Below are positions 23,694-31,666 of a DNA stretch of 64,000 nt, one piece after another; position 1 is the stretch's first letter, and every line of letters begins with the position of its first letter. Made by a program: the position numbers and the translations under genes. Where the stretch lies: the NCBI GenBank assembly GCA_900542875.1, contig UQPH01000001.1, forward strand, positions 143,438 to 207,437, in the 5' to 3' direction. The notes beneath the pieces were generated by a model. The model was not told the origin of the DNA and did no database searches. It saw only the letters and a program-made list of their open reading frames with translations. This stretch comes from an uncultured Eubacterium sp. GTDB lineage: Bacteria > Bacillota > Clostridia > Oscillospirales > Acutalibacteraceae.

Positions 23694-26330
23694 ATGAAAG
23701 TTTTTAAGAAATTTTTTGCTCTGTTTATGAGCGCCGCTCTGATTCTTTCCTTTGCCGGCTGTACGCCGAAGAAGGCGGATAACGGCCTCATTGACGGACT
23801 TTTTTCGGATAAATCAAAGATTTCCTATAGCCTCTCCTATACCGAGCTTAAGCCCGACAAGAAGAATAAAGTTGAGTCGTGGCGGCAGGGCATGGTGTCT
23901 GGCGATGGAATGCAGGGGTTTGTTGAAAGCGGCTCTCCATATGAGGATACTTTTATTTTTCAAAATATGCATTTTATTATGCCAAATAAAAATCAGCGTA
24001 CCTGCCCCGATACCTCGAACGAGCTTGAGACGGTTAAGCAGAGTATAGTAAACGGCGAAGATATTAAGGATGACGCTTCTTATGATGATGTTTACAGTTA
24101 TCACCCGGGCGGTCAACTCAGAATTTCCATGGACGGAAAAAAGGTTGATGACTATGTTCGCTATACCGATTACCAAACAGGCCAGGTCGGCGTAAGATAC
24201 ACCGATTCTAACGGAACATGGAACAGGGTATCGTTTACTTCTTTTGCCGACAGTGCGGTTATCACCAAATTGGAAGCTTCCGATATGGGCAAGAAAATCA
24301 ATGCCACGCTGTCCTATGACGATTTGTCGAGTATGGCTAATTTCGGAGACGGCAATGAGGTTGATTTGAAATATAAAAAAATTGCAAGCGACAATGCGGA
24401 CAGTCTTGCACTTGTCGCACATTATCCGAGTTACGAAAACAGCGAACTTAAAAACGGCGGATATGCTTCGTATACATATATAATTACCGTGGGCGGTGAA
24501 AAGCAAAAGGTCACTCTCGATAAAAACATCAAGGAAGAATTTTGTTCAAGCAACGATGGAATTAAGATTACCGATGCCGACGAGGTCTATCTCATTACGG
24601 TTAGCTCAAGAGATACAGAGATGGGCGAGTACGACGAGTTTGAGCAGCAGGAAAGTTACGACATTATTTCTTTGCTCCGCTCCGAGGCAAAGCAGGTTGA
24701 GGAAAAATACGGCACTGAGGACGGCTTTGATTATGAGTCGGCACTTGAGCGACATCTTATGATTTATCAGCCACAGTTTAATTCAGTGAGCCTTAAACTC
24801 GAGGACAGCAGTGAAACTAACGAAGCACTGCTTAAAAAGCAAAAGGGCAGTAAGACTATCGACGCCGCAACCGCTCAGCGCACATATTACGCAGGCAGAT
24901 ACGCCTACCTTTGCTGTTCGGGATATTCTACGAGCAGGCTTTACGGTATGTGGACGGGCGAATTTAATACAGGCTGGGGCAGTAAGTATACCATGGACGC
25001 AAATGTAAATTTGCAAACCTCATCCTTAAATTCAAGCAATATGACCAGAACTCCCGTAGGCTATGCCGACTTTATTTTGCGGCAGGTTGCCGATTGGGAG
25101 GAAAACGCAAAGGCAACTCACGGCTTTACCGATGCAATTCAGGCACCGGTAAATACAGACGGCGATAAGGCGGTAATTACCGAAACTTGCTATCCTTATC
25201 CGTTCAGGTACTGGAATGCAGGTGCTTCTTGGATGCTTCAGCCGCTTTTTGAAACGCTTAAAGCCTACGGCAATATTCGCATTTCTCTCAGCAGGGAATA
25301 TGATATTGATTCGCTTAAATCGGTGCTGTCGCTTAGCGAAGATGATGTTTCAAAAATTAAATCAAGAGGCTTCTTAATGCTGGAAGAGGATATTTTATAT
25401 CCGCTTTTGCTTAAATCGGCGAATTATTGGGCACAGCTTATGACGCCTGAATATTATACCGACAGCGATGGTAAAATTCATTACGAAAAGGGCAAAACCG
25501 TTCTTAACGACGGCGAAACATACTGCATTCTTCCGTCGTATTCTCCCGAGAATAATCCGTCAAATTATCCCTCACCTTCTGCCGCCAATTGTGCTATTGA
25601 CATTGCGGCGTGCAGGGATAATATAGAAATGCTGAGAGTTGTAATGAATGATGTTGCACCCAACGCCGATTTTTCAAAATGGCAGGCACTCGAAGATAAT
25701 CTTCCGCCTTATCTTTATGATGAAACAGGCGCACTTAAGGAATGGGCGACTACCTCATTTGATGAGAATAATAAGCATAGGCACTTGAGCCATTTGTATG
25801 TTGCGTGGCCGTTAAATGAAACGCAGAATAATGAGGAACTGACAAAGGCTTGCATTCAGGCGGTAGAAAACAGAACGAGCGAAAATGAGGCGTCGCATGC
25901 GCTTATTCACCGTTCGCTTATCGCCGCAAGGCTTAAAGACAGGGATATGCTGTCCGATGCATTGCTTAAGTTGATGAATCATAAAATCAGATATGATTCG
26001 TTGATGACAAATCACGATTACGACAGAGGAAGTTGTTATTGTACCGACTTTGCAATCGGTTATCTCGGCATTGTAAACGAGGCACTTGTTTATTCCGATA
26101 CGGGAGTTATTGAACTTCTTCCGGCTTTGCCGACAAGTGGTTTTGATAAGGGCGAACTTGACGGATTGCGTACAAAAAGCCGTGCTGTTATCGAGTCGCT
26201 TAAATGGGACGGCGAGACAGTTGAGGCAAAGATTAAATCAGAGATTGACCAAACGATTACAATTTCATACGGCAATAAGTCAGAAACATTAAGTCTTAAG
26301 CAAAACGAGACGGCAACAGTTGAATTTTAA
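23694..26330 (+). CDS. GH95-like glycoside hydrolase lipoprotein
   Basis: 878 aa. The lipoprotein signal peptide ends in a lipobox (SFAGC), so the mature protein is predicted to be lipid-anchored outside the cell. The N-terminal beta-domain (SGDGMQGF) resembles GH95/GH65-type enzymes. The (alpha/alpha)6 barrel includes CYPYPFRYWNAG, the SPENNPSN block and HRHLSHLYVAWP near 695, the most diagnostic GH95 segment. GH95 enzymes are alpha-1,2-fucosidases or related alpha-L-galactosidases; the active-site details here diverge enough that substrate is open. The frame is open to 23613, but ATG 23694 is chosen for its RBS and signal peptide. Confidence 0.82.
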   Translation: MKVFKKFFALFMSAALILSFAGCTPKKADNGLIDGLFSDKSKISYSLSYTELKPDKKNKVESWRQGMVSGDGMQGFVESGSPYEDTFIFQNMHFIMPNKNQRTCPDTSNELETVKQSIVNGEDIKDDASYDDVYSYHPGGQLRISMDGKKVDDYVRYTDYQTGQVGVRYTDSNGTWNRVSFTSFADSAVITKLEASDMGKKINATLSYDDLSSMANFGDGNEVDLKYKKIASDNADSLALVAHYPSYENSELKNGGYASYTYIITVGGEKQKVTLDKNIKEEFCSSNDGIKITDADEVYLITVSSRDTEMGEYDEFEQQESYDIISLLRSEAKQVEEKYGTEDGFDYESALERHLMIYQPQFNSVSLKLEDSSETNEALLKKQKGSKTIDAATAQRTYYAGRYAYLCCSGYSTSRLYGMWTGEFNTGWGSKYTMDANVNLQTSSLNSSNMTRTPVGYADFILRQVADWEENAKATHGFTDAIQAPVNTDGDKAVITETCYPYPFRYWNAGASWMLQPLFETLKAYGNIRISLSREYDIDSLKSVLSLSEDDVSKIKSRGFLMLEEDILYPLLLKSANYWAQLMTPEYYTDSDGKIHYEKGKTVLNDGETYCILPSYSPENNPSNYPSPSAANCAIDIAACRDNIEMLRVVMNDVAPNADFSKWQALEDNLPPYLYDETGALKEWATTSFDENNKHRHLSHLYVAWPLNETQNNEELTKACIQAVENRTSENEASHALIHRSLIAARLKDRDMLSDALLKLMNHKIRYDSLMTNHDYDRGSCYCTDFAIGYLGIVNEALVYSDTGVIELLPALPTSGFDKGELDGLRTKSRAVIESLKWDGETVEAKIKSEIDQTITISYGNKSETLSLKQNETATVEF

Positions 26331-26337
26331 TAAAAAA

Positions 26338-26380
26338 AGGGCGTACAGATTTTCAAATCCGTACGCTCTTTGTTGTTTTG
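26338..26380. terminator. Bidirectional terminator
   Basis: AGGGCGTAC plus GATT (26338-26350) pairs with AATC plus GTACGCTCT (26356-26369). T-rich DNA follows both ways, with a T7 run on the minus side. Shared by the GH95-like gene and the convergent queT. Confidence 0.82.
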
Positions 26381-26389
26381 TCGTTCGCA

Positions 26390-26935
26390 TTATTTTGTTT
26401 GTTTAGTGGGTTTATAAAAATATTTGTCGATTTTTTTCCCTTTTATTGCATAGTAAAGTGCTGTTCCGAGCACCGCCATAACGCCGAGTTCTCCGAGACC
26501 TACGAGAGCACCCTGCGTAAGAAATCCGACGAATTCAAACGCACCGTCGATAAAGAAATATTCTATCTCCCAGCCTATGATTACACTGTTAAATACGGCA
26601 GGCATAAGCATAGAGAGGAGAGGATAACTCTTTATCTTTACATTACGCAGCAGATACATACATACCGCAGAACCAAGAGTTGCAAGCGAGCCGAATATCA
26701 TATCGAGCGGGAGTCCCGTTCCGATGTTGTATAAATTCGACACAATGCATCCGATGGTAAGACCGGGTATTGCGGCAGGGGTAAACAGCGCCAATACATT
26801 AAGTGCTTCGCTTACTCTAAACTGCACAGCCATTGAGGTTGTGCCCGGAAGCAAAAGGTTTTGTGCATAGGTCAAAGCGGCGTAAAGTGCCGCAATGACA
26901 GCCGTCTGTGCGATAAGTTGAGTCTTTTTCTTCAT
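26390..26935 (-). CDS. queT: QueT family ECF transporter S-component (queuosine precursor)
   Basis: 181-aa membrane protein with six predicted helices. It has the QueT hallmark QFRVSEALNVLALFTPAAIPG near 37-57 and IGCIVSNLYNIGTGLPLD. QueT is the substrate-binding subunit that pairs with a shared ECF module (not in this window) to import a queuine precursor such as preQ1. It is preceded by a compact structured leader with its own consensus promoter, in line with the known control of queT genes by preQ1 riboswitches. Confidence 0.88.
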   Translation of the reverse strand: MKKKTQLIAQTAVIAALYAALTYAQNLLLPGTTSMAVQFRVSEALNVLALFTPAAIPGLTIGCIVSNLYNIGTGLPLDMIFGSLATLGSAVCMYLLRNVKIKSYPLLSMLMPAVFNSVIIGWEIEYFFIDGAFEFVGFLTQGALVGLGELGVMAVLGTALYYAIKGKKIDKYFYKPTKQTK

Positions 26936-26945
26936 TTTTAATTTT

Positions 26946-27006
26946 CTCCTTAGTTTTGTTTTTAGAAGCCACCGGAGTGTGACTGGTCAGGATTTTGCGA
27001 ACTGAC
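26946..27006 (-). promoter_or_regulatory. Candidate preQ1-type riboswitch leader of queT
   Basis: Read on the minus strand, the RNA starts with hairpin GTCAG/CTGAC (27002-27006 / 26986-26990). Hairpin AGTCAC/GTGGCT follows (26979-26984 / 26967-26972) with loop ACTCCG, then an A-rich tail and ACTAAGGAG (26946-26954), which includes the ribosome binding site. The CTCC in the second loop can pair with GGAG, giving a possible pseudoknot that hides the site. The tail resembles preQ1-I (AAACTAAGGA), but the two-hairpin layout does not match preQ1-I as I remember it. Confidence 0.45.
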
Positions 27007-27012
27007 AGTGAG

Positions 27013-27041
27013 ATTATAATACAACTTTGAAAAAAAATCAA
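27013..27041 (-). promoter_or_regulatory. Predicted queT promoter
   Basis: On the minus strand TTGATT (27036-27041), 17 bases, TATAAT (27013-27018). The start would fall near 27006, exactly at the first hairpin of the leader. Confidence 0.7.
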
Positions 27042-27044
27042 CTG

Positions 27045-27089
27045 AAAAAAATAAAAAAACAAGAAGCAAGCATATTTTACTTGCCTCTT
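27045..27089 (-). terminator. Rho-independent terminator of the patatin/NifX operon
   Basis: On the minus strand AAGAGGCAAG (27080-27089) pairs over 10 bp with CTTGCTTCTT (27061-27070), followed by a long T-rich run. The run overlaps the queT -35 region, so the two units are back to back. Confidence 0.85.
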
Positions 27090-27100
27090 AATTGAGTACA

Positions 27101-27445
27101 TTATTCGTGGTGATGGTCGCAGTTGGCGTCGCTGTTTTTTATAAGTTCGCCTTTTAGGTATTTTATTACTGCCATATCTGCGTTTCCGCTGTTGCCTGCG
27201 TATATGGTGATTCCGGCTTTTTCGAGAGAGTCTACAGCACCTTGACCGAGTCCGCCGCAAATGACCGTTTCAACTCCCATTTCCTTAATATAGCCGGCAA
27301 TTCCGTGGTGAGAATGCTTGCCCATGCTTTCTATATGAACTCTTTGGATTTCTCCGTTTTCATCTGTTTCGTAAATTTTCATATACTGTGATTTGCCGAA
27401 ATGCTGAAAAATTTTTCCGTTATCGTATGTTACTGCAATTTTCAT
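27101..27445 (-). CDS. NifB/NifX-type dinitrogenase Fe-Mo cofactor-like protein
   Basis: 114-aa single-domain protein of the Nif11/NifX-like family (MKIAVTYDNGKIFQHFGKS; VICGGLGQGAVDSLEKAGI). It ends with a His-rich tail (DANCDHHHE) and has further histidines near 43-46 (KHSHHG), suggesting metal or Fe-S cluster binding. No nitrogenase genes are nearby, so a general metal or cluster-carrier role is more likely than nitrogen fixation. Follows the patatin gene by 17 bases in the same direction. Confidence 0.85.
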   Translation of the reverse strand: MKIAVTYDNGKIFQHFGKSQYMKIYETDENGEIQRVHIESMGKHSHHGIAGYIKEMGVETVICGGLGQGAVDSLEKAGITIYAGNSGNADMAVIKYLKGELIKNSDANCDHHHE

Positions 27446-27462
27446 AATTAACCTGCCTACAT

Positions 27463-28305
27463 TTATTTTGATAAAAATTCTTTTATTGCCTGTGCGTTGT
27501 CCTTGCCTTGCTTATAGCCGAGTTGGTATATCGCTTCGAGTTTTGATGTGTCTTTTTCGAGTGTGCCGACATTCAGCGGTGCTGTCGGTTGAACGACATA
27601 TATAAGTCCTTCAGCCTCCGCTTTTTTTACAAAGTCAAGCTGATGATTATACATAATATGTCTGATTGTTACCGCTTCGCCGATTTTTGGAAATTTCTTA
27701 AATATTTTTTGCACCTTGGGAGTAATCGGATTTTTTACATATCCTTTGTGCCTAGTAAGAATGACAACGCATTTTTTGCACCCGTCCTCAAAGGCTCGCT
27801 CAAGCGGAATCGAATCGACTAAGCCGCCGTCGAAATATGTTGAATTCCCTATTTTTACTCCGTTTGTAACTCCCGGGAGCGAGCAGCTGGCTTTTAATTC
27901 CGGGCATTCGTCACGCATACTTTTCGGGTAAAAATACTCTGCTTTTCCTGTTTCGCCGTTTGTTGCGACAGCACACAAAACCGTTTTGCTGTTTTCAAAA
28001 ACATCTTGATTGAGCGGAAGAATATCATATGCCAACTCACCAAAAATCCAGTCGGTGTTCAAAAAGGAGTGCCCTTTGAGCATATTGCCTGCACCCATAT
28101 ACCGTTTGTCATTTGAGTAATTTATAATGATGTCGTGCTGACGACGATAATTTTTTGCTATAAACGAAACGCCGTTGCAACTTCCTGCCGAAACACCGAT
28201 TACATATTCAAAATCTATTTTTTCGTCCATAAAGGCGTCGAGTACACCGCTTGTGTAAATCGACCTGTTACCGCCGCCCTCAAGGACCAAACCGTTGTTA
28301 TACAT
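27463..28305 (-). CDS. Patatin-like phospholipase
   Basis: 280-aa RssA/YjjU-type protein. The oxyanion loop GGGNR (10-14), nucleophile Ser39 in GVSAG and the catalytic Asp159 in DGG are all present, so an active Ser-Asp dyad lipase is expected. GGAGAG precedes the ATG. A terminator hairpin of the upstream gene lies only about 34 bases before the start, leaving little room for a separate promoter. Confidence 0.88.
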   Translation of the reverse strand: MYNNGLVLEGGGNRSIYTSGVLDAFMDEKIDFEYVIGVSAGSCNGVSFIAKNYRRQHDIIINYSNDKRYMGAGNMLKGHSFLNTDWIFGELAYDILPLNQDVFENSKTVLCAVATNGETGKAEYFYPKSMRDECPELKASCSLPGVTNGVKIGNSTYFDGGLVDSIPLERAFEDGCKKCVVILTRHKGYVKNPITPKVQKIFKKFPKIGEAVTIRHIMYNHQLDFVKKAEAEGLIYVVQPTAPLNVGTLEKDTSKLEAIYQLGYKQGKDNAQAIKEFLSK

Positions 28306-28338
28306 TCATATCTCTCCGATGAAAAATAAAAACTAAAA

Positions 28339-28373
28339 AATAAGAGCAGTAATATGCTCATACTGCTCTTATT
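28339..28373 (-). terminator. Terminator between small membrane protein and patatin genes
   Basis: A perfect 13-bp stem (AATAAGAGCAGTA and its complement), followed on the minus strand by TTTTTTAGTTTTTA. Because the patatin gene has no visible promoter downstream, partial read-through here may set its level. Confidence 0.8.
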
Positions 28374-28387
28374 CTCATTTGCTTTAA

Positions 28388-28657
28388 TTACTTGTTTTCC
28401 GATGCTTTTTTCTTAGGAGCCGACTTCTTCTTCGGCGCAGCCTTTTTTTTAGGTTCCTCTTCGGCTTTTTCTGCCTTTGCCTCTTCGCTTACATCAACGA
28501 TTTCAATTTCGTTGTCGCACTCAAAGAATTCGTTATCGTCAAAATATTCGGGCTCTTTCTTTGCGGTAAGTTTTTTAACTGCAAAATAAACCGCTGCTGC
28601 GAGCGATACAAGAGCAACGATAATTGCAACAATTTTAGCAATCTTCTTAAAGTTCAT
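28388..28657 (-). CDS. Small single-pass membrane protein with Lys-rich tail
   Basis: 89 aa. Residues about 4-27 form one membrane helix (IAKIVAIIVALVSLAAAVYFAV), then an acidic stretch (FDDNEFFECDNEIEIVD) and a basic Ala/Pro/Lys tail with repeated KKKAAPKKK-like units. Start at ATG 28657 rather than an upstream codon because AAGGAGG is 7 bases before it. Small proteins with charge-segregated tails occur in Clostridia, but no function is recognised. It has its own very strong promoter. Confidence 0.75.
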   Translation of the reverse strand: MNFKKIAKIVAIIVALVSLAAAVYFAVKKLTAKKEPEYFDDNEFFECDNEIEIVDVSEEAKAEKAEEEPKKKAAPKKKSAPKKKASENK

Positions 28658-28688
28658 AATCTGAACCTCCTTAATATCTTTCTCTATT

Positions 28689-28717
28689 ATTATAATATTT
28701 AACATTTATAAAGTCAA
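28689..28717 (-). promoter_or_regulatory. Strong predicted promoter of the small membrane protein
   Basis: On the minus strand TTGACT (28712-28717), 17 bases, TATAAT (28689-28694). One mismatch to consensus. It is divergent from the nitroreductase gene, for which only a -10 (TATAAT, 28764-28769) is clear. Confidence 0.8.
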
Positions 28718-28806
28718 CACTAATTGTATTATAAAAATACTATACTTTTTTAATCCTTTGCGTTATAATAAGGCTGGACAGATTTTTATAAATGAGGCAG
28801 GATTAA

Positions 28807-29583
28807 ATGACCAATGCAGAATATTTAGAGGCGGTAGAAAAAAGACATTCACGCAGAGCCTACCGACAAAAGCCGCTCGGTTCGGAGATAATGCAAATTA
28901 TAAAGAAAATGGTTGAAGCGGTTAATAAGGATGCAAATTTGGATTTTACATTCATAGAGGACGCTACTCCGTTTTTTAAGATATTTTCGGGTAAGTTCAG
29001 TATGATAGTAGTCGCAGCTCCCGACACCCAAAAGGCGAGAGAAAGTTGCGGCTATTACGGAGAGAGTATTGTTTTGCAATGTGTATATCACGGACTCGGC
29101 ACCTGCTGGGTTTCGGGTACATATAATGAAAACAAAGTATATGAGGCACTTCACCTTCCGAGCGATAAGCGTATTTATGCCGTTATAACCATAGGTTATG
29201 CAAAGGATAAATATTCCTTAGTTGAAAAGACCATGTATAACGCAACGCATAAGAAGAACAAATCGTATCAGGATATGTTTGAATTTTGCGACGCCAAATT
29301 GCCGGAGGCTTACGCCTATGGTATGAAACTTGTTGAAATGGCACCGTCTGCCGTCAACAGGCGACCCGTTCATTTCAGATACGAAAACGGAATTTTAAGC
29401 GGATATGTAGATGAGCCGTATTCCGATAAGAGCGTTGATTTCGGCATTGCAAAGCTCCATTTTTTAATCGGCGTAAGAGCAAAGGGAATTAACGGAAAAT
29501 GGAGCCTTGACAATTCATTTGAAGAATACGGCGGAAAAATAATAAAATTTACGCCCGATAAGGCTGAAGGAGAGGACGATTGA
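28807..29583 (+). CDS. Nitroreductase family protein (TM1586-like)
   Basis: 258-aa flavin-type fold. It starts with the nitroreductase motif RHSRRAYRQKPL and continues with ESCGYYGESIVLQCVYHGLGTCWVSG, typical of the putative-nitroreductase TM1586 subgroup in which two half-domains are joined in one chain (second half AYGMKLVEMAPSAVNRRPVHF). FMN-dependent reduction of an unknown substrate is inferred. Followed after 1 base by the GDPD gene. Confidence 0.85.
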   Translation: MTNAEYLEAVEKRHSRRAYRQKPLGSEIMQIIKKMVEAVNKDANLDFTFIEDATPFFKIFSGKFSMIVVAAPDTQKARESCGYYGESIVLQCVYHGLGTCWVSGTYNENKVYEALHLPSDKRIYAVITIGYAKDKYSLVEKTMYNATHKKNKSYQDMFEFCDAKLPEAYAYGMKLVEMAPSAVNRRPVHFRYENGILSGYVDEPYSDKSVDFGIAKLHFLIGVRAKGINGKWSLDNSFEEYGGKIIKFTPDKAEGEDD

Positions 29584-29584
29584 T

Positions 29585-30466
29585 ATGGAAAAAACAGAAA
29601 AGAAAAAGCGGTCAAAAAAGAAAAAAATACTTGTTATCGTTTTGAGCATTGTTGCTTTTCTTTTGGTTGCGACGATTTGTGCGGGCCTCGGCGTGCTGAA
29701 ATGGTATTGCACTCCCGTTGATTACGAGGTGGTTTCCTCCGCTGAGATTGCAGACAGCGATACATATCTTGTTGCTCACAGAGGTTTCAGAGCGGTGGCT
29801 CCCGAGAACACGGCACCTGCATTTGAAGAGGCAGGCAAGGCAGGATTTTCGGCAAACGAATGCGATATTTACAGAACGACTGACGGTGTGTGGGTGGTTC
29901 AGCACGATAAGAATACCTATCGTATGATGGATTTGACTAAAAATATAGAAAAATGCACCTATGAAGAATTGATGAGCCATAACACCGATAACGGAAATAA
30001 TATCGCCGATTATCCTAATCTTAAAATTTGCACTCTTGAGGAATATATGCAGATATGCAGTGATTATTCTATGGATGCGGTAATAGAACTGAAGGGCGAG
30101 AGCAATCAGGAATATTACGGCGAAATAATAGATATGATTAAAAAATATCCCGATGTAAAGGTTACATTTATCTCGTTTCAATTCAGCGACCTTGAGGCGC
30201 TCAGAAAAGTGTGCGACAATGATTTGATGTATCTTGTGCAGAAGATTGAGCCCGAGGATATAGAGCTTGCAAAGTCAATAGACAACTGCGGCATTGATTT
30301 TAACGCAAATAAGGAAGAAAACTGGGAGAATGACGCACAGATTATCAAGGACTGTCAGACTGCGGGACTTAAACTCGGCGGCTGGACGGTAGATAAACTT
30401 GAGGTTATGCAAAAATTGCTTGATGTCGGCGTTGATATGGTGACTACCAACTGCATTACCTATTGA
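29585..30466 (+). CDS. Membrane-anchored glycerophosphodiester phosphodiesterase
   Basis: 293 aa. A basic N-terminus and one membrane helix (about 15-37) anchor the enzyme with its TIM-barrel outside the cell. The GDPD signature is intact: HRG with His65, PENT (73-76), Glu92/Asp94 (NECDIY) and His107 (VVQHD). It hydrolyses glycerophosphodiesters to glycerol-3-phosphate and an alcohol, perhaps from lipoteichoic acid or lipid turnover. Co-transcribed with the nitroreductase gene. Confidence 0.9.
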   Translation: MEKTEKKKRSKKKKILVIVLSIVAFLLVATICAGLGVLKWYCTPVDYEVVSSAEIADSDTYLVAHRGFRAVAPENTAPAFEEAGKAGFSANECDIYRTTDGVWVVQHDKNTYRMMDLTKNIEKCTYEELMSHNTDNGNNIADYPNLKICTLEEYMQICSDYSMDAVIELKGESNQEYYGEIIDMIKKYPDVKVTFISFQFSDLEALRKVCDNDLMYLVQKIEPEDIELAKSIDNCGIDFNANKEENWENDAQIIKDCQTAGLKLGGWTVDKLEVMQKLLDVGVDMVTTNCITY

Positions 30467-30501
30467 TGAATTTTCAAAATTGAATTATTTGTATTTTGTA
30501 G

Positions 30502-30530
30502 AGGGTGGCCGGCGGCTACCCTTTATATAG
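30502..30530 (+). terminator. Terminator after GDPD gene
   Basis: AGGGTGGCC (30502-30510) pairs with GGCTACCCT (30514-30522), with only a short T-rich tail. A moderate terminator. Confidence 0.5.
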
Positions 30531-30533
30531 TGC

Positions 30534-30570
30534 TTGAATAAGTTGTGACTATTTGGTACAATATATTGTA
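30534..30570 (+). promoter_or_regulatory. Predicted promoter with palindrome before the dnaD-like gene
   Basis: TTGAAT (30534-30539), 17 bases, TACAAT (30557-30562). A perfect 14-bp palindrome, TACAATATATTGTA (30557-30570), covers the -10 and the expected start site and could be an operator. Confidence 0.55.
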
Positions 30571-30609
30571 TATTTTGTGATTAAATATAACAAGAAAAGA
30601 AGTGAGAAA

Positions 30610-31656
30610 ATGCTGTATCGGCTTTTGCCTCTCGGCAAGGCGTGGGAGCAGGGTATGCTTGCTCTGCCCAAGGTTATCGCAACCGATTATTTGAAACTTG
30701 CAAGTGAATATCAACTAAAGGCGTTGCTTATAATTTTGGCTTGTGACGGGCAGGCTGACAGTAAGCATATCTCAAAAGTTCTCGGCTGTACCGAGAATGA
30801 CGCCGTGGATTTTTTGGAGTTTTGGCTCGAGGAGGGAATACTCTCCTGTGACGGCGAGGCTCGTATTTCCCTCGTGACCCAAAAGAGTGAAAGCAGCGAA
30901 CCCGACGAAAAGAGCGAGAAAAAGTCGGAAACCGCTATTGAAATTGAAAAGAAAATCGAGGCTGTTGTTTCTAAGGCGGAGCGACCGAGCGTTCCCACAT
31001 ATACTCAAAGCGAGATTGTATCGATGTGCCGTGACAGTGAGGAGTTGACTCTTACTCTTCGCCACGCACAGGAGGTAATGGGCAAATCGCTCAGCCATGT
31101 GGAGCAGGAACTTATAGTTAATATGGTTACATATTACGGACTTCCGTGTGATATTGTGTTGATGATTTTGCAGTTTTATAAGAACGAAAAGGAAAGCGGA
31201 AAGGCTATCGGCACCGCTTATATTGCCGCTATGGCAAGAAATTGGAGCGAGGAGGGCATCGTTACTCTGGATGCCGCCGAGGAAAAACTCCACGATATAG
31301 AGAGAACGGATAATCTTTGGAAAGAGATTATTTCAATCAGCGGACTGCGCCATCGCACCCCCACCATTAAGCAGAGAGAGATGATTTCACGCTGGAGTGA
31401 GGACTTCGGTATGGATATGATTACCATTGCCTGTGATATAATGAAAGAAAATACCGACAGGCCGACACTTAGATATGTTGACGGAGTGCTGAAAAGTTGG
31501 AAGAAAAAAGGTATATTCACTCCTCAGGCTGTGGCTGATGAAAACAAAAAGCATGAGAAAAAGACGGCACAGACGAACAAGCCGTCCATTGACGAAACCT
31601 ATGATATTGACGACATTAACCGTCGTGCAATGATTAACGATAACTACGATATTTGA
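30610..31656 (+). CDS. DnaD domain protein
   Basis: 348 aa. An N-terminal winged-helix-like part (LLPLGKAWEQGMLALPKVIATDYLKLAS) is followed by an acidic/charged linker (about 95-140) and two DnaD/DnaB2-type helical domains (MVTYYGLPCDIVLMILQFYKNE; ISRWSEDFGMDMITIACDI). Such proteins remodel DNA and help load the replicative helicase. The next gene encodes a helicase-loader ATPase, matching a primosome pair. The frame is open to 30553, but ATG 30610 follows AGAAGTGAG and gives the family N-terminus. Confidence 0.88.
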   Translation: MLYRLLPLGKAWEQGMLALPKVIATDYLKLASEYQLKALLIILACDGQADSKHISKVLGCTENDAVDFLEFWLEEGILSCDGEARISLVTQKSESSEPDEKSEKKSETAIEIEKKIEAVVSKAERPSVPTYTQSEIVSMCRDSEELTLTLRHAQEVMGKSLSHVEQELIVNMVTYYGLPCDIVLMILQFYKNEKESGKAIGTAYIAAMARNWSEEGIVTLDAAEEKLHDIERTDNLWKEIISISGLRHRTPTIKQREMISRWSEDFGMDMITIACDIMKENTDRPTLRYVDGVLKSWKKKGIFTPQAVADENKKHEKKTAQTNKPSIDETYDIDDINRRAMINDNYDI

Positions 31657-31666
31657 GGAAAAACTT

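Noticed and set aside
27101..27445. Nitrogen-fixation gene
   Set aside because: The NifX-like domain occurs widely as a metal-cluster carrier; no nifHDK genes are present.
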